Shown here piece by piece: positions 1 through 6,846 of a stretch of DNA of 12,925 bases. The notes beneath the pieces are model-generated. The model ran no database searches. It was not told the origin of the DNA and saw only the letters and a program-made list of their open reading frames with translations. This DNA is from CAZCTC01 sp964501335 (lineage in GTDB: Bacteria; Chloroflexota; Anaerolineae; B4-G1; SLSP01). The stretch lies in assembly GCA_964501335.1 (NCBI GenBank), contig CAZCTC010000124.1, forward strand, positions 1 through 12,925, given 5' to 3'. The stretch's first letter is position 1, and each line of letters opens with the position of its first letter. Position numbers and translations under genes: made by a program.

Positions 1-79
1 TCCCGCAACAGGTTCTTTTCCAGCAAGATACGACGCGCGAGATGGGGAGAGGTTTTTTTGTTTATGTTTTTTTCTCCAC
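1..79 (+). repeat. Hairpin element copy A, 5' edge cut by window, hairpin deleted
   Basis: The 5' module is present: GACGC lies at 32-36, which would place the matching GCGTC at -2 to 3, so the first three bases fall outside the window. The purine tract and T run (53-59) follow, then GTTTATGTTTT runs straight into TTTCTCC. In other copies about 35-40 bases of hairpin lie between these two T-rich stretches. This looks like a deletion by slippage between T runs. Confidence 0.7.
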
Positions 80-119
80 CGGTGCAATGGTTCGTAGAAG
101 GCTTGACGGCCGGCTTTTA

Positions 120-242
120 GCGTCTTGCAACAGGTTCTTTTTCAGCGAGATACGACGCGCGGTGCGAAGCAGGGAGAAGAGAGTTTTTTTGTTTATATTT
201 TCGGCGGCTTCAGAAAGCCGCCGAAAATATGGGCTTTTTCCC
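120..242 (+). repeat. Hairpin element copy B (full length)
   Basis: The 5' module is closed by GCGTC (120-124) and GACGC (154-158), a 39-base span. After a purine tract and a T run (184-190) comes a perfect 16-bp stem: left arm 195-210, loop CAGA 211-214, right arm 215-230. The core arm is CGGCGGCTT. The tail GGGCTTTTTCCC (231-242) can pair with the upstream GGGAGAAG purine tract to extend the fold. Confidence 0.85.
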
Positions 243-262
243 AGACTAACCGTATAGATCGA

Positions 263-316
263 TTTTTTTGTTTGTGTTTGGGCGCGCATCAGAATGCGCG
301 CCCAAACACAGGCTTT
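263..316 (+). repeat. Hairpin element copy C (hairpin only)
   Basis: A T run (263-269) is followed by a perfect stem: left arm 274-289, loop CAGA 290-293, right arm 294-309, extendable by T273-A310. The core arm is GGCGCGCAT, different from copy B but fully complementary to its own partner. The tail is GGCTTT. The GCGTC/GACGC module is missing. It ends about 30 bases before the oligoendopeptidase start, so it would lie in the 5' leader of any transcript from upstream. Confidence 0.85.
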
Positions 317-346
317 ACTACATGAGAAATTTTACAGGAGAAAGCA

Positions 347-2179
347 ATGCCATCACCCGAAGCACTCCCCCACTGGGATATGACTCCCATCTACCCGGGA
401 CTCGACAGCCCCGAATATCAGGAAGCCTTCCAATCTTTCATCACTGGAATCGATCAGCTCACGGCCCGCTTCGATGAATGCAACATCAATCGCCAGGAAA
501 AATCTCCGCTGACGCCGGAACTGATCGCTATCTTTGAAGAAATCCTCGACGGCTACAACGCGCTGGGCAACAGCGGCAGCATGATCCATGCTTATATCAC
601 CAGCTACGTCTCAACCAATTCCCGTAATCCTCTAGCCCAGAATCGGCTGAGTGAATATCAACAACAAGGCGTCCGGTTTGCCAAATTAACCACCCGGCTG
701 ATCGCCTGGCTCGGGTCCCTGGATATCGAAGCCCTGCTGGAAGCCAGCGCTCCGGCCCGCGAACACAGTTACACCCTGCGCCAGGCCCAAATCATTGCCA
801 CGCATATGATGTCCCCCGTCGAAGAAGCGCTGACGGCTGAACTCAAAGTGACCGGCGGCATGGCCTGGACCAAGCTTTACAACACCTACGCTTCCCAAAT
901 ATCCGTCAATCTGCGGGTCAATAAAGAAAACCAAATCCTGCCGATGAGCGCCGTGCGCAACCTGGGATTCTCTCCCTATCGAGAAACCCGCCGCCAGGCC
1001 TATGAAGCCGAACTGGAAACCTGGAAAAACTCCGTCGTCCCCATCGCTGCGGCTCTCAACTGTCTTAAAGGGGAAACCATCCTGCTGGCCCGCAAACGCG
1101 GCTGGGAATCGCCCCTCGAAGGCTCCCTGTTCGACAACGGCATCGACCGTGAAACCCTGGACGCCCTGCAACAGGCCACCGAAGAATCCTATCCCGATTT
1201 CCGACGCTATTTGAAAGCCAAAGCCAAAGCTCTGGGCAATAAAACCCTCCCCTGGTACGATCTGTTTGCCCCCGTAGGGCGCAGCACCCGCACCTGGAGC
1301 TTTGCCGAAAGCCGCAATTTCATCCTGGAACAGTTCGGCAACTACACGCCCCAATTACGCGCCCTCGCCGAACGCGCTTTTCAAGAGAACTGGATCGATG
1401 CCGAACCCCGCGCCGGCAAACGGGATGGGGCTTTCTGTATGTGGGTACGTAAAGACGAATCGCGCATCCTGGCCAATTACAAACCGGCCATCGGCGGCAT
1501 GAGCACACTGGCCCACGAACTCGGTCACGCCTATCACAATATCCAGCGCGCCCCGCGCACCTACCTGCAACGCTCCACGCCCATGACCCTGGCCGAAACC
1601 GCCAGCATCTTCTGCGAGACCATGGTCCGCCGGGCCGCCCTCAACGCCACGCAGGATCCGGAAGAGCAGCTGGCCATGCTGGAAGCTTCATTACAAAACA
1701 GCTGCCAACAGGTCGTCGATGTCAACAGCCGCTTCATTTTCGAAAAAGCCCTCTTTGAACGCCGCGCGCAACGCGAACTGGCCATCGAAGAGTTGAATGA
1801 ACTGATGCTCGAAGCCCAACGTACTACCTACGGCGACGGACTCGATCCGCAATATCTGCATCCCTACATGTGGGCCACCAAAGTGCACTACTATAGTTCG
1901 GTTTTCTATAACTATCCTTACACCTTCGGGCTGCTCTTCGGATTGGGATTGTATGCCCGTTATCAGGCCGATCCGGAAGCTTTCCGCACCAGCTTCGACG
2001 ATCTCCTCTCCGCCACCGGCATGTACAATGCCGCCGAGCTGGCCGGCCGGTTCGGCATCGACCTGCGCACGCCCGATTTCTGGCGCGCCAGTCTCATTCC
2101 AATCCACGAAGATATCGACCGCTTTGAGTCCCTGGTCGATAAAATGAGCGTCCAATCCGGCAAACCCCGTAAAGGGTAA
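347..2179 (+). CDS. M3-family oligoendopeptidase (PepF-like)
   Basis: This 610-residue protein is a probable cytoplasmic zinc metallopeptidase of family M3, which cuts short peptides during peptide turnover. The zinc motif HELGH is at residues 390-394, in the context STLAHELGHAYH: H390 and H394 bind zinc and E391 is the catalytic base. The third zinc ligand is probably E417 in LAETAS. The C-terminal stretch rich in Tyr and His (HPYMWATKVHYYSSVFYNYPY) matches the substrate-side region of the PepF group. The length is normal for PepF (about 600). No signal peptide is visible. The ATG at 347 is supported by AGGAG at 336-340 with a 6-base spacer. It stands alone, behind repeat copies B and C and ahead of an inverted repeat at 2195-2270. 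The exact M3 subgroup and substrate cannot be set from sequence alone. Confidence 0.93.
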   Translation: MPSPEALPHWDMTPIYPGLDSPEYQEAFQSFITGIDQLTARFDECNINRQEKSPLTPELIAIFEEILDGYNALGNSGSMIHAYITSYVSTNSRNPLAQNRLSEYQQQGVRFAKLTTRLIAWLGSLDIEALLEASAPAREHSYTLRQAQIIATHMMSPVEEALTAELKVTGGMAWTKLYNTYASQISVNLRVNKENQILPMSAVRNLGFSPYRETRRQAYEAELETWKNSVVPIAAALNCLKGETILLARKRGWESPLEGSLFDNGIDRETLDALQQATEESYPDFRRYLKAKAKALGNKTLPWYDLFAPVGRSTRTWSFAESRNFILEQFGNYTPQLRALAERAFQENWIDAEPRAGKRDGAFCMWVRKDESRILANYKPAIGGMSTLAHELGHAYHNIQRAPRTYLQRSTPMTLAETASIFCETMVRRAALNATQDPEEQLAMLEASLQNSCQQVVDVNSRFIFEKALFERRAQRELAIEELNELMLEAQRTTYGDGLDPQYLHPYMWATKVHYYSSVFYNYPYTFGLLFGLGLYARYQADPEAFRTSFDDLLSATGMYNAAELAGRFGIDLRTPDFWRASLIPIHEDIDRFESLVDKMSVQSGKPRKG

Positions 2180-2194
2180 AAAGAGCAGAGATCA

Positions 2195-2270
2195 CACCAC
2201 AGAGTCACAGAGAGCACAGAGAAGAGAAAATGAGAAAATTCCTCTCCGTGTCCTCTGTGTCTCTGTGGTG
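2195..2270. repeat. Imperfect inverted repeat (CACCACAGAG type)
   Basis: The left arm 2195-2222 starts CACCACAGAG, and the right arm 2243-2270 ends CTCTGTGGTG. The arms pair with about five mismatches over 28 bases around a roughly 20-base A/T-rich centre. It starts 15 bases after the peptidase stop. From memory, CACCACAGAGnCACAGAG-type palindromes are common between genes in many environmental bacterial genomes. No T run follows, so terminator function is unproven. Confidence 0.75.
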
Positions 2271-2287
2271 AATCTTTTCTGGAACTA

Positions 2288-2316
2288 TTTTCAAGGCCGC
2301 TAAAAAGTCGTAAAAT
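2288..2316 (+). promoter_or_regulatory. Possible sigma70-type promoter for the Nudix/nicotinamidase pair
   Basis: TTTTCA (2288-2293, 4 of 6 to TTGACA) and TAAAAT (2311-2316, 5 of 6 to TATAAT) are 17 bases apart. Transcription would begin near 2323, about 25 bases before the chosen start codon. The -35 match is weak. Confidence 0.35.
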
Positions 2317-2347
2317 CGATTCAAAAGTGAATTGTATAAGGAGACCC

Positions 2348-2788
2348 ATGGCTTACACCTACCCTTATCCCCGTCCCTCCGTCACCGTTGATATCGTCCT
2401 GCTGCGGCCCGGGGAAGCAGGTCTGGAAGTTCTGCTCATCCAACGGGGACGCCCCCCTTTTGAAGGAGCCTGGGCACTGCCGGGCGGCTTCGTCGAAGAA
2501 AACGAACCCCTGGAAGCCGCCGCAGCTCGCGAACTTCAGGAGGAAACCCATCTGGAAGGCCTCTCCCTGCAACAGCTCGGAGCTTTCGGCGACCCCGGAC
2601 GCGATCCGCGCGGCTGGACCGTCACCGTGGCCTTCTGGGCTCAATTGACCGAAGCCGGCATGGAAGCTCAAGCCGACGATGATGCTGCGGATGCTCGCTG
2701 GTGGCCGCTCCAGGCTCTACCAATTCTGGCTTTCGATCACGCCAAAATCCTGGAACGGGCCAACGCCGTCATCTTCAAGGCATCTTAA
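2348..2788 (+). CDS. Nudix hydrolase, possibly ADP-ribose pyrophosphatase-like
   Basis: This 146-residue single-domain Nudix protein would hydrolyse a nucleoside diphosphate linked to another group. The Nudix box spans G47-L69 and fits GX5EX7REUXEEXXU, with R61, E62, E65 and E66 in place. The usual Gly near the end of the box is His (EETHL). The later stretch FGDPGRDPRGWTVTVAFWA is typical of Nudix proteins near ADP-ribose pyrophosphatases and the NrtR regulators of NAD metabolism. The protein ends too early to carry NrtR's C-terminal winged helix, so an enzyme is the better call. The open frame begins at a GTG (2327), but ATG 2348 has AAGGAG at 2338-2343 just ahead and is chosen. The next gene, 45 bases on, is nicotinamidase-like, which supports a role in NAD recycling; the substrate itself is inferred. 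Confidence 0.88.
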   Translation: MAYTYPYPRPSVTVDIVLLRPGEAGLEVLLIQRGRPPFEGAWALPGGFVEENEPLEAAAARELQEETHLEGLSLQQLGAFGDPGRDPRGWTVTVAFWAQLTEAGMEAQADDDAADARWWPLQALPILAFDHAKILERANAVIFKAS

Positions 2789-2833
2789 ATAAATTTCGAC
2801 TGGGATCATCACATTTCAAACATGAGGTGAAAA

Positions 2834-3550
2834 ATGCTTAACCTTGATAACGAAAGCTGGCGTAGTCAGCGCCAACCGTTTCTGGACTGGCTGATTGAAT
2901 GGAATCGCCAGTTACATCCGCTCGCCCTGGGCGATATCGATGCCGCGCATACGGCGCTCCTTTCCATCGATCTCATCCGGGGCTTTTGCACCCTCGGTCC
3001 GCTGGCCAGTCCACGCGTTCAGGGAATCGTCCCCAACGTCGTCGCTCTCTTTAAAAAACTGCACGAACATGGGGTACAACACTTCATCCTCACCCAGGAT
3101 ACCCACGCTGAGGGAACGCCGGAATTCAACGCCTTCGCCCCTCACTGCGTCGCCGGAACGGCCGAAAGCGAAACCATCCCGGAACTGGCCGAACTCCCCT
3201 TTGCCCAGACCTTCCATATCGTACCGAAAAATTCTCTCAGCAGCACCGTCGGCACAGAGTTGCCGGCCTGGCTGGCCGCCCATCCGGAGATCAACACCTT
3301 CATCATCGTAGGCGACTGCACCGATCTCTGCATCTTCCAGGCCGCGATGGATCTCCGCCTTCAAGCCAATGCATCGAATCGCGCCGATGTCCGGGTCATT
3401 GTGCCGGCCGATTGTGTCCAGACCTACGATCTGCCGATCCCCATCGCCCAACAGATCGGCGCACTGCCGCACGACGGGGATCTGCTACACGCGATTTTCC
3501 TCTATATGCTGGCGCTGAACGGGGTGGAAGTCGTCGAGCATCTGGGATAA
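2834..3550 (+). CDS. Isochorismatase-family hydrolase, nicotinamidase-like
   Basis: This 238-residue cysteine hydrolase of the isochorismatase superfamily most resembles nicotinamidases, which convert nicotinamide to nicotinate for NAD salvage. The predicted catalytic triad is D46 (in SIDLIRGF), K132 (in VPKNSLSS) and C166 (in GDCTDLCIF). A nicotinamidase-type metal site is suggested by D89 and H91 (QDTHAEGTPEF) and H104 (FAPHC). About 40 residues precede the core fold, a little longer than simple bacterial enzymes. ATG 2834 follows GAGGTG at 2824-2829. It probably forms an operon with the Nudix gene 45 bases upstream, and the pair would handle nicotinamide and ADP-ribose, the two products of NAD cleavage. 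A different amide substrate remains possible. The final ten codons run up to the intergenic region with repeat copy D. Confidence 0.87.
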   Translation: MLNLDNESWRSQRQPFLDWLIEWNRQLHPLALGDIDAAHTALLSIDLIRGFCTLGPLASPRVQGIVPNVVALFKKLHEHGVQHFILTQDTHAEGTPEFNAFAPHCVAGTAESETIPELAELPFAQTFHIVPKNSLSSTVGTELPAWLAAHPEINTFIIVGDCTDLCIFQAAMDLRLQANASNRADVRVIVPADCVQTYDLPIPIAQQIGALPHDGDLLHAIFLYMLALNGVEVVEHLG

Positions 3551-3591
3551 CCCAATCATCCAAAGTTCGCCATTTGCCTGGGGAAAGAATT

Positions 3592-3761
3592 CACCGCCAA
3601 AACATAGAGAACACAAATTTTAGGCCTCGCAACAGATACTTTTCCGGTAAAAAGCGACGCGCTGGATAGGGGAAGAAAATTTTTTGTCTGTGTTTTTGCG
3701 CGCATAAGAATGCGCGCAAAAACACAGGCTTCTTCTCTACGTCCTCAGCGCCTTTGCGGTG
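3592..3761. repeat. Possible older palindrome interrupted by hairpin element D
   Basis: CACCGC at 3592-3597 and GCGGTG at 3756-3761 are complementary. Their inner flanks (CATAGAGAACAC at 3603-3614; CTCTACGTCCTC at 3735-3746) resemble, loosely, the two arms of common CACCGCAAAG/CTTTGCGGTG palindromes. Element D lies between them. The similarity of the left flank is weak, so nesting is only a suggestion. A direct repeat CAATCCGG follows at 3762-3769 and 3772-3779. Confidence 0.4.
3623..3736 (+). repeat. Hairpin element copy D
   Basis: The 5' module is present with GACGC at 3656-3660, but the expected GCGTC partner is replaced by GCCTC. CTTTT/AAAAG around CCGGT can form a small inner hairpin. 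After the purine tract GGGGAAGAAAA comes a perfect 18-bp stem: left arm 3688-3705, loop AAGA 3706-3709, right arm 3710-3727. The tail is GCTTCTTCTC. It lies between convergent genes, 70 bases after the nicotinamidase-like gene, and could end that transcript. Confidence 0.85.
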
Positions 3762-3783
3762 CAATCCGGTCCAATCCGGATTT

Positions 3784-5319
3784 TCATCGCTCCAGGGTAA
3801 TGAGCTTAATATCGTTTACACCCAGCGCAGTTTGAACCAACAACGAATGGTTTTCATCTTCAAAAGGAAGCTCCACTTCCGTTAAACAGCTTTGCGCTTT
3901 AATCTGCTCCACCTCATGTGGCTTCAACGGAGAAGGAGACCCCATCTCTTCCCATGCACGCATTGGATTACAAAACTCGTTATCGATCGCCTGAACCGTG
4001 ACCCGTTTGATCCCTTCAATACCAGAAACCACCAGCTGAATAGATTTTTTCTCCGTATCTTCTTCGACGAGGTTCTGCTGATACAATAAAATCTGGAGCT
4101 GATCGTCCTTCTTAAAAGCGGCCGCTTCCACGCCATCCTGCTCAAAATGAAAAAGGTAGCGCTCATCGCCCAACATAGAAAGCATCTTAAAGGCCCAAAA
4201 GTTCGGCTTTGGAATACCGTCCACAGTCAGCAATCCAAAACCGCCGTTGAAAGGCTGAGTCAGGAACAACATTTCTTCAAACAGATCCGAGAAACACCAG
4301 AAGGAATAAGCTTCAACCAGCCCGGCACTGTCCAACACGGTCTTAAGGGCAAAGGCGGCCGCAAGCCGGGTATCATGAACAGGCGCGCCATAGGTGGCGC
4401 TGACATTCCACTCGGTATACATAAGTGGAATACTTCCAGCTTTCTTGCGTGCAGCTTTCAACTGTTGGGTCAGGATTCCCTTGGGAATGAGAGGTAGATC
4501 CCCAGGATTCCAAAACAACTTACGGCTGACGGCCCCCACCCCTTCCCCTTTTGATTGGCGGATCATTTCGATCCATTCCTGGAGACGATTAGCATCAAAT
4601 CTGTGTCCCAACACATCACCAGGATAGTGATGGCTGGAGATAAAATCCAACGGCAAGCCTTCCGAGAGACAGTAAGCCTTGAATTCTTTAATCCATCGGT
4701 TGCTCGATGTGGCCGGCCCTCCCACGCGCAGCCGGGAATTGACGGCTTTAATGGCCTGTACGGTCGTCTTATACAGCTCGAAATAGCCCTTCTTCCTGCC
4801 GCTCCAGAAAAAGGACAGGTCGGGCTCATTCCAAACCTCAAAGTACCAGCTCTCCACCTCTAGCTCGCCATACCGATCGAGCAGGAAACGGATGAATTGC
4901 CGGATAAATTCCGCCCAGGCGGCCGGATCTTTGGGCGGAGTGACATTCCCTTTATAATGGAAGGCTGTTTTCTTGCCCGAAGCCAGAGCAGAAGGCATAA
5001 AACCCAATTCGACAAAGGGTTTCAACCCGGCCTTCAGGACAGCGTCATATACTTTGCCGACCTGGAAGAAATCAGTCGTCCGGATTTCCTGTGCGCCTGG
5101 AAGAGAAAGGACATCGCTAAGCGACTGAATGATATTCATATCATCGTCAAAGATCCCGTGGAAACGGATATAACGGAAACCCAATTCCTGACGGACATAA
5201 GCCATCTGCTGCTGAAAATCGGCCCGATGGAGCTGAAAAGCATGGTCGCTGCCGACGCACATCTGCCAGCTGCGATCCGTCGGCTTTGTACGGACGGAGG
5301 GATCAAATCGTATTTCCAA
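3784..5319 (-). CDS. Glycoside hydrolase family 39 protein (beta-xylosidase-like)
   Basis: This 511-residue protein is a probable retaining glycosidase of GH39 in clan GH-A, acting on beta-linked xylosides or related glycans. The acid/base glutamate is E165 in FEVWNEPDLSFFW and the nucleophile is E303 in LMYTEWN; both contexts fit GH39. Early residues (RYIRFHGIFDDDM, about 50-62) match the first barrel strands of beta-xylosidase XynB. A C-terminal beta domain probably begins near residue 400. No signal peptide is visible, so it should act in the cytoplasm on imported oligosaccharides. The start is TTG 5319, preceded by GGAGG with a 9-base spacer. An in-frame stop lies about 30 bases upstream with no other start between, and the nearby ATG (5327) is in another frame. 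It lies 97 bases after the propeller gene on the same strand and may share its transcript. Exact substrate is unknown. Confidence 0.88.
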   Translation of the reverse strand: MEIRFDPSVRTKPTDRSWQMCVGSDHAFQLHRADFQQQMAYVRQELGFRYIRFHGIFDDDMNIIQSLSDVLSLPGAQEIRTTDFFQVGKVYDAVLKAGLKPFVELGFMPSALASGKKTAFHYKGNVTPPKDPAAWAEFIRQFIRFLLDRYGELEVESWYFEVWNEPDLSFFWSGRKKGYFELYKTTVQAIKAVNSRLRVGGPATSSNRWIKEFKAYCLSEGLPLDFISSHHYPGDVLGHRFDANRLQEWIEMIRQSKGEGVGAVSRKLFWNPGDLPLIPKGILTQQLKAARKKAGSIPLMYTEWNVSATYGAPVHDTRLAAAFALKTVLDSAGLVEAYSFWCFSDLFEEMLFLTQPFNGGFGLLTVDGIPKPNFWAFKMLSMLGDERYLFHFEQDGVEAAAFKKDDQLQILLYQQNLVEEDTEKKSIQLVVSGIEGIKRVTVQAIDNEFCNPMRAWEEMGSPSPLKPHEVEQIKAQSCLTEVELPFEDENHSLLVQTALGVNDIKLITLER

Positions 5320-5416
5320 GGCTTCATACCTCCCCTGAAAGAATTATCCGCAACCTGTATAGTTAAACCGAAAAACAAAAAAAGAAAAATATCGACTCCG
5401 TGAGGGCCCGGCAGGC

Positions 5417-6589
5417 TCATTTATCCTCGTTCCAATGGATAGAGATTTCCTCCCTCGTCCAGGGGAATTTACTGGATATCGGAATTAAAGATTCCTTTTC
5501 CAAATCCAAAAGCCATACTTTGGGCTCTTTAAAAGAATCGTTATTCCAGTCATCCCATTCCACAAGGGCCAGATAACGGCCATCCGGGGACCATCTTAAA
5601 GATTCTATAAAATAATCTCTGCTTATCCTTAATGTCTCTTTCGTTTCCAGTCCGAAAATTTTCACACTCGATTCGCCCGAATCTGTGTCGACCAGATAGG
5701 CCAGAAACCGGCCATCCGGGGACCAGGAAAGGCTTTGTCTGTCCCAGATACCGTCGGCTACCCTTTCAATTTTTCCAGTCAACGCATCCACAAGGTAGAT
5801 TCCAGGAAGGTCATTCTCCCGATTGCTCACAAAAGCAATCCAGTGATTGTCCGGGGACCAGACAAAGGATCGTCCTTCAATATCAATATCCTCATCCGTA
5901 AGTTTAACTTCCAAACCGGTCGCCACATTGATAATATAAATATTGCTGATGAAAGAGTCGGCATTTTCCTCCCTCACAAAAACAATCCTTTTCCCATCGT
6001 TCGACCACTCAAAATCATAAATCCCCCCCGTCCGGGTCAATTGCTTTATATCCCCTGTATCTTCATCCAGGAGATACAGGTTGCCATCCAAAGAAAAACC
6101 CAAGGCATCCCCCGCAGGTGACCATTCCGGCGAAGTATACAATCCTGGATTATGGGTCAGCTTTTTAAAATGGGAACCGTCAGCATGAATGACGCCAATA
6201 CCATGATCTCCGGAAGGCGCGCTAAAGGCAAAAACAATCTTAGAATTGTCAGGAGACCAGGCCGGGTTTATTTCAGAAAAATCATCCCGGGTTAACCATT
6301 TCTGAGCGCCGGTTTTCAGATCTACCACACACAATTCAAGCTTATTAAAATGAGATGGGTCCATCTCTCCATAAGGACCCGGATACATTTCAACGGTAAG
6401 ATCGAATAAAGATCGATCCATTTCCAGGCGGTGACAGACAAATAGGAGCTGTTGGCTGTCTGATGACCAGACAGGATCATAATCATAGGACTCTAAATAG
6501 ACATAATTTCCCCCCAAGAAGCATAAAACCAAAATAAACACAAGGACTAAAACAAGGACGATCTTATCTCTCAAAGTCAGGGTCAACAA
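5417..6589 (-). CDS. Membrane-anchored TolB/PD40-type beta-propeller protein
   Basis: This 390-residue protein has one N-terminal hydrophobic segment (about residues 10-28, after R7 and K9), probably an uncleaved signal anchor that places the rest outside the membrane. The remainder is a beta-propeller of PD40/TolB-type repeats, each with a WSPDG-like core. The key tryptophans are W41, W111, W156, W195, W244, W289, W333 and W386. Eight cores are visible; the last is at the C-terminus and may close the ring with the first. Such propellers bind proteins or sugars and are not enzymes by themselves; the ligand here is unknown. The start is TTG 6589, with GGAGGA seven bases upstream on the - strand. 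It is the first gene of a likely two-gene unit with the GH39 enzyme, which hints at glycan sensing or handling. Confidence 0.82.
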   Translation of the reverse strand: MLTLTLRDKIVLVLVLVFILVLCFLGGNYVYLESYDYDPVWSSDSQQLLFVCHRLEMDRSLFDLTVEMYPGPYGEMDPSHFNKLELCVVDLKTGAQKWLTRDDFSEINPAWSPDNSKIVFAFSAPSGDHGIGVIHADGSHFKKLTHNPGLYTSPEWSPAGDALGFSLDGNLYLLDEDTGDIKQLTRTGGIYDFEWSNDGKRIVFVREENADSFISNIYIINVATGLEVKLTDEDIDIEGRSFVWSPDNHWIAFVSNRENDLPGIYLVDALTGKIERVADGIWDRQSLSWSPDGRFLAYLVDTDSGESSVKIFGLETKETLRISRDYFIESLRWSPDGRYLALVEWDDWNNDSFKEPKVWLLDLEKESLIPISSKFPWTREEISIHWNEDK

Positions 6590-6687
6590 TGTAAATCCTC
6601 CCTACTGAAAATAATCGGGCCCGGCTTATGTCTACCCTGGTTCGGCAATAGAACGAAAGGTATTACCACCGATGCCATTAACATTTT

Positions 6688-6723
6688 AACGTCCTGCGTT
6701 CCATTTTGGACGTTTTTTGGACG
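6688..6723. promoter_or_regulatory. Inverted and direct GGACG repeats in divergent intergenic region
   Basis: AACGTCC (6688-6694) and GGACGTT (6708-6714) form a perfect 7-bp inverted repeat with a 13-base spacer, centres about two helical turns apart. TTTTGGACG occurs twice, at 6704-6712 and 6715-6723, an 11-base period. The site lies between the divergent propeller and secreted-protein genes, about 100 and 125 bases from their starts. A dimeric regulator site is possible. Confidence 0.35.
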
Positions 6724-6732
6724 CCTCCATTT

Positions 6733-6760
6733 TATACTAAGACTGCGCGTCATTTATAAA
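6733..6760 (+). promoter_or_regulatory. Candidate -10 boxes for the secreted repeat protein
   Basis: TATACT (6733-6738) and TATAAA (6755-6760) are good -10 matches on the + strand. Neither has a convincing TTGACA-like box at 16-18 bases. TTGGAC (6706-6711) is 21 bases from the first. The leader to the ATG would be about 80-100 bases. Confidence 0.3.
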
Positions 6761-6846
6761 TACGACATCAACCCAAGTACCTCTCCTCTTCAAATTGCTC
6801 TCAAGACTGCTGGTTTATCCCTATTCATTCGGAAAGGAACAAAACG

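Larger units (their letters stand above)
1..346. other. Non-coding leader region filled with hairpin repeats
   Basis: This stretch holds no convincing gene. It contains three members of the window's dispersed hairpin family: copy A (about 1-79, hairpin lost), copy B (120-242, full) and copy C (263-316, hairpin only). Between A and B (80-119) there is nothing recognisable except CGGTGCAAT at 80-88, which also follows copy D at 3757-3765. Short open frames across it simply read through the T runs and hairpin arms and repeat the same residues in each copy. No clear promoter for the downstream peptidase gene is visible, so that gene may be read from outside the window. Confidence 0.75.

Noticed and set aside
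42..325. Three overlapping open frames of 66-75 codons (42-257 +, 62-289 -, 125-325 +)
   Set aside because: They read across T runs and hairpin arms of repeat copies A-C, lack ribosome sites, and similar peptides appear wherever the repeat occurs.
686..1354. 222-codon open frame on the - strand inside the peptidase gene
   Set aside because: It is antisense to a clear M3 peptidase, has low-complexity Gly/Phe composition and no ribosome site; a codon-bias shadow.
2348..2788. NrtR-type transcriptional regulator
   Set aside because: The Nudix protein ends at 146 residues, without the C-terminal winged-helix domain, and keeps the catalytic Glu residues.
5136..5420. ATG at 5327 as start of the GH39 gene
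   Set aside because: It is in a different frame from the enzyme and only one base from the ribosome site; TTG 5319 is in frame with proper spacing.
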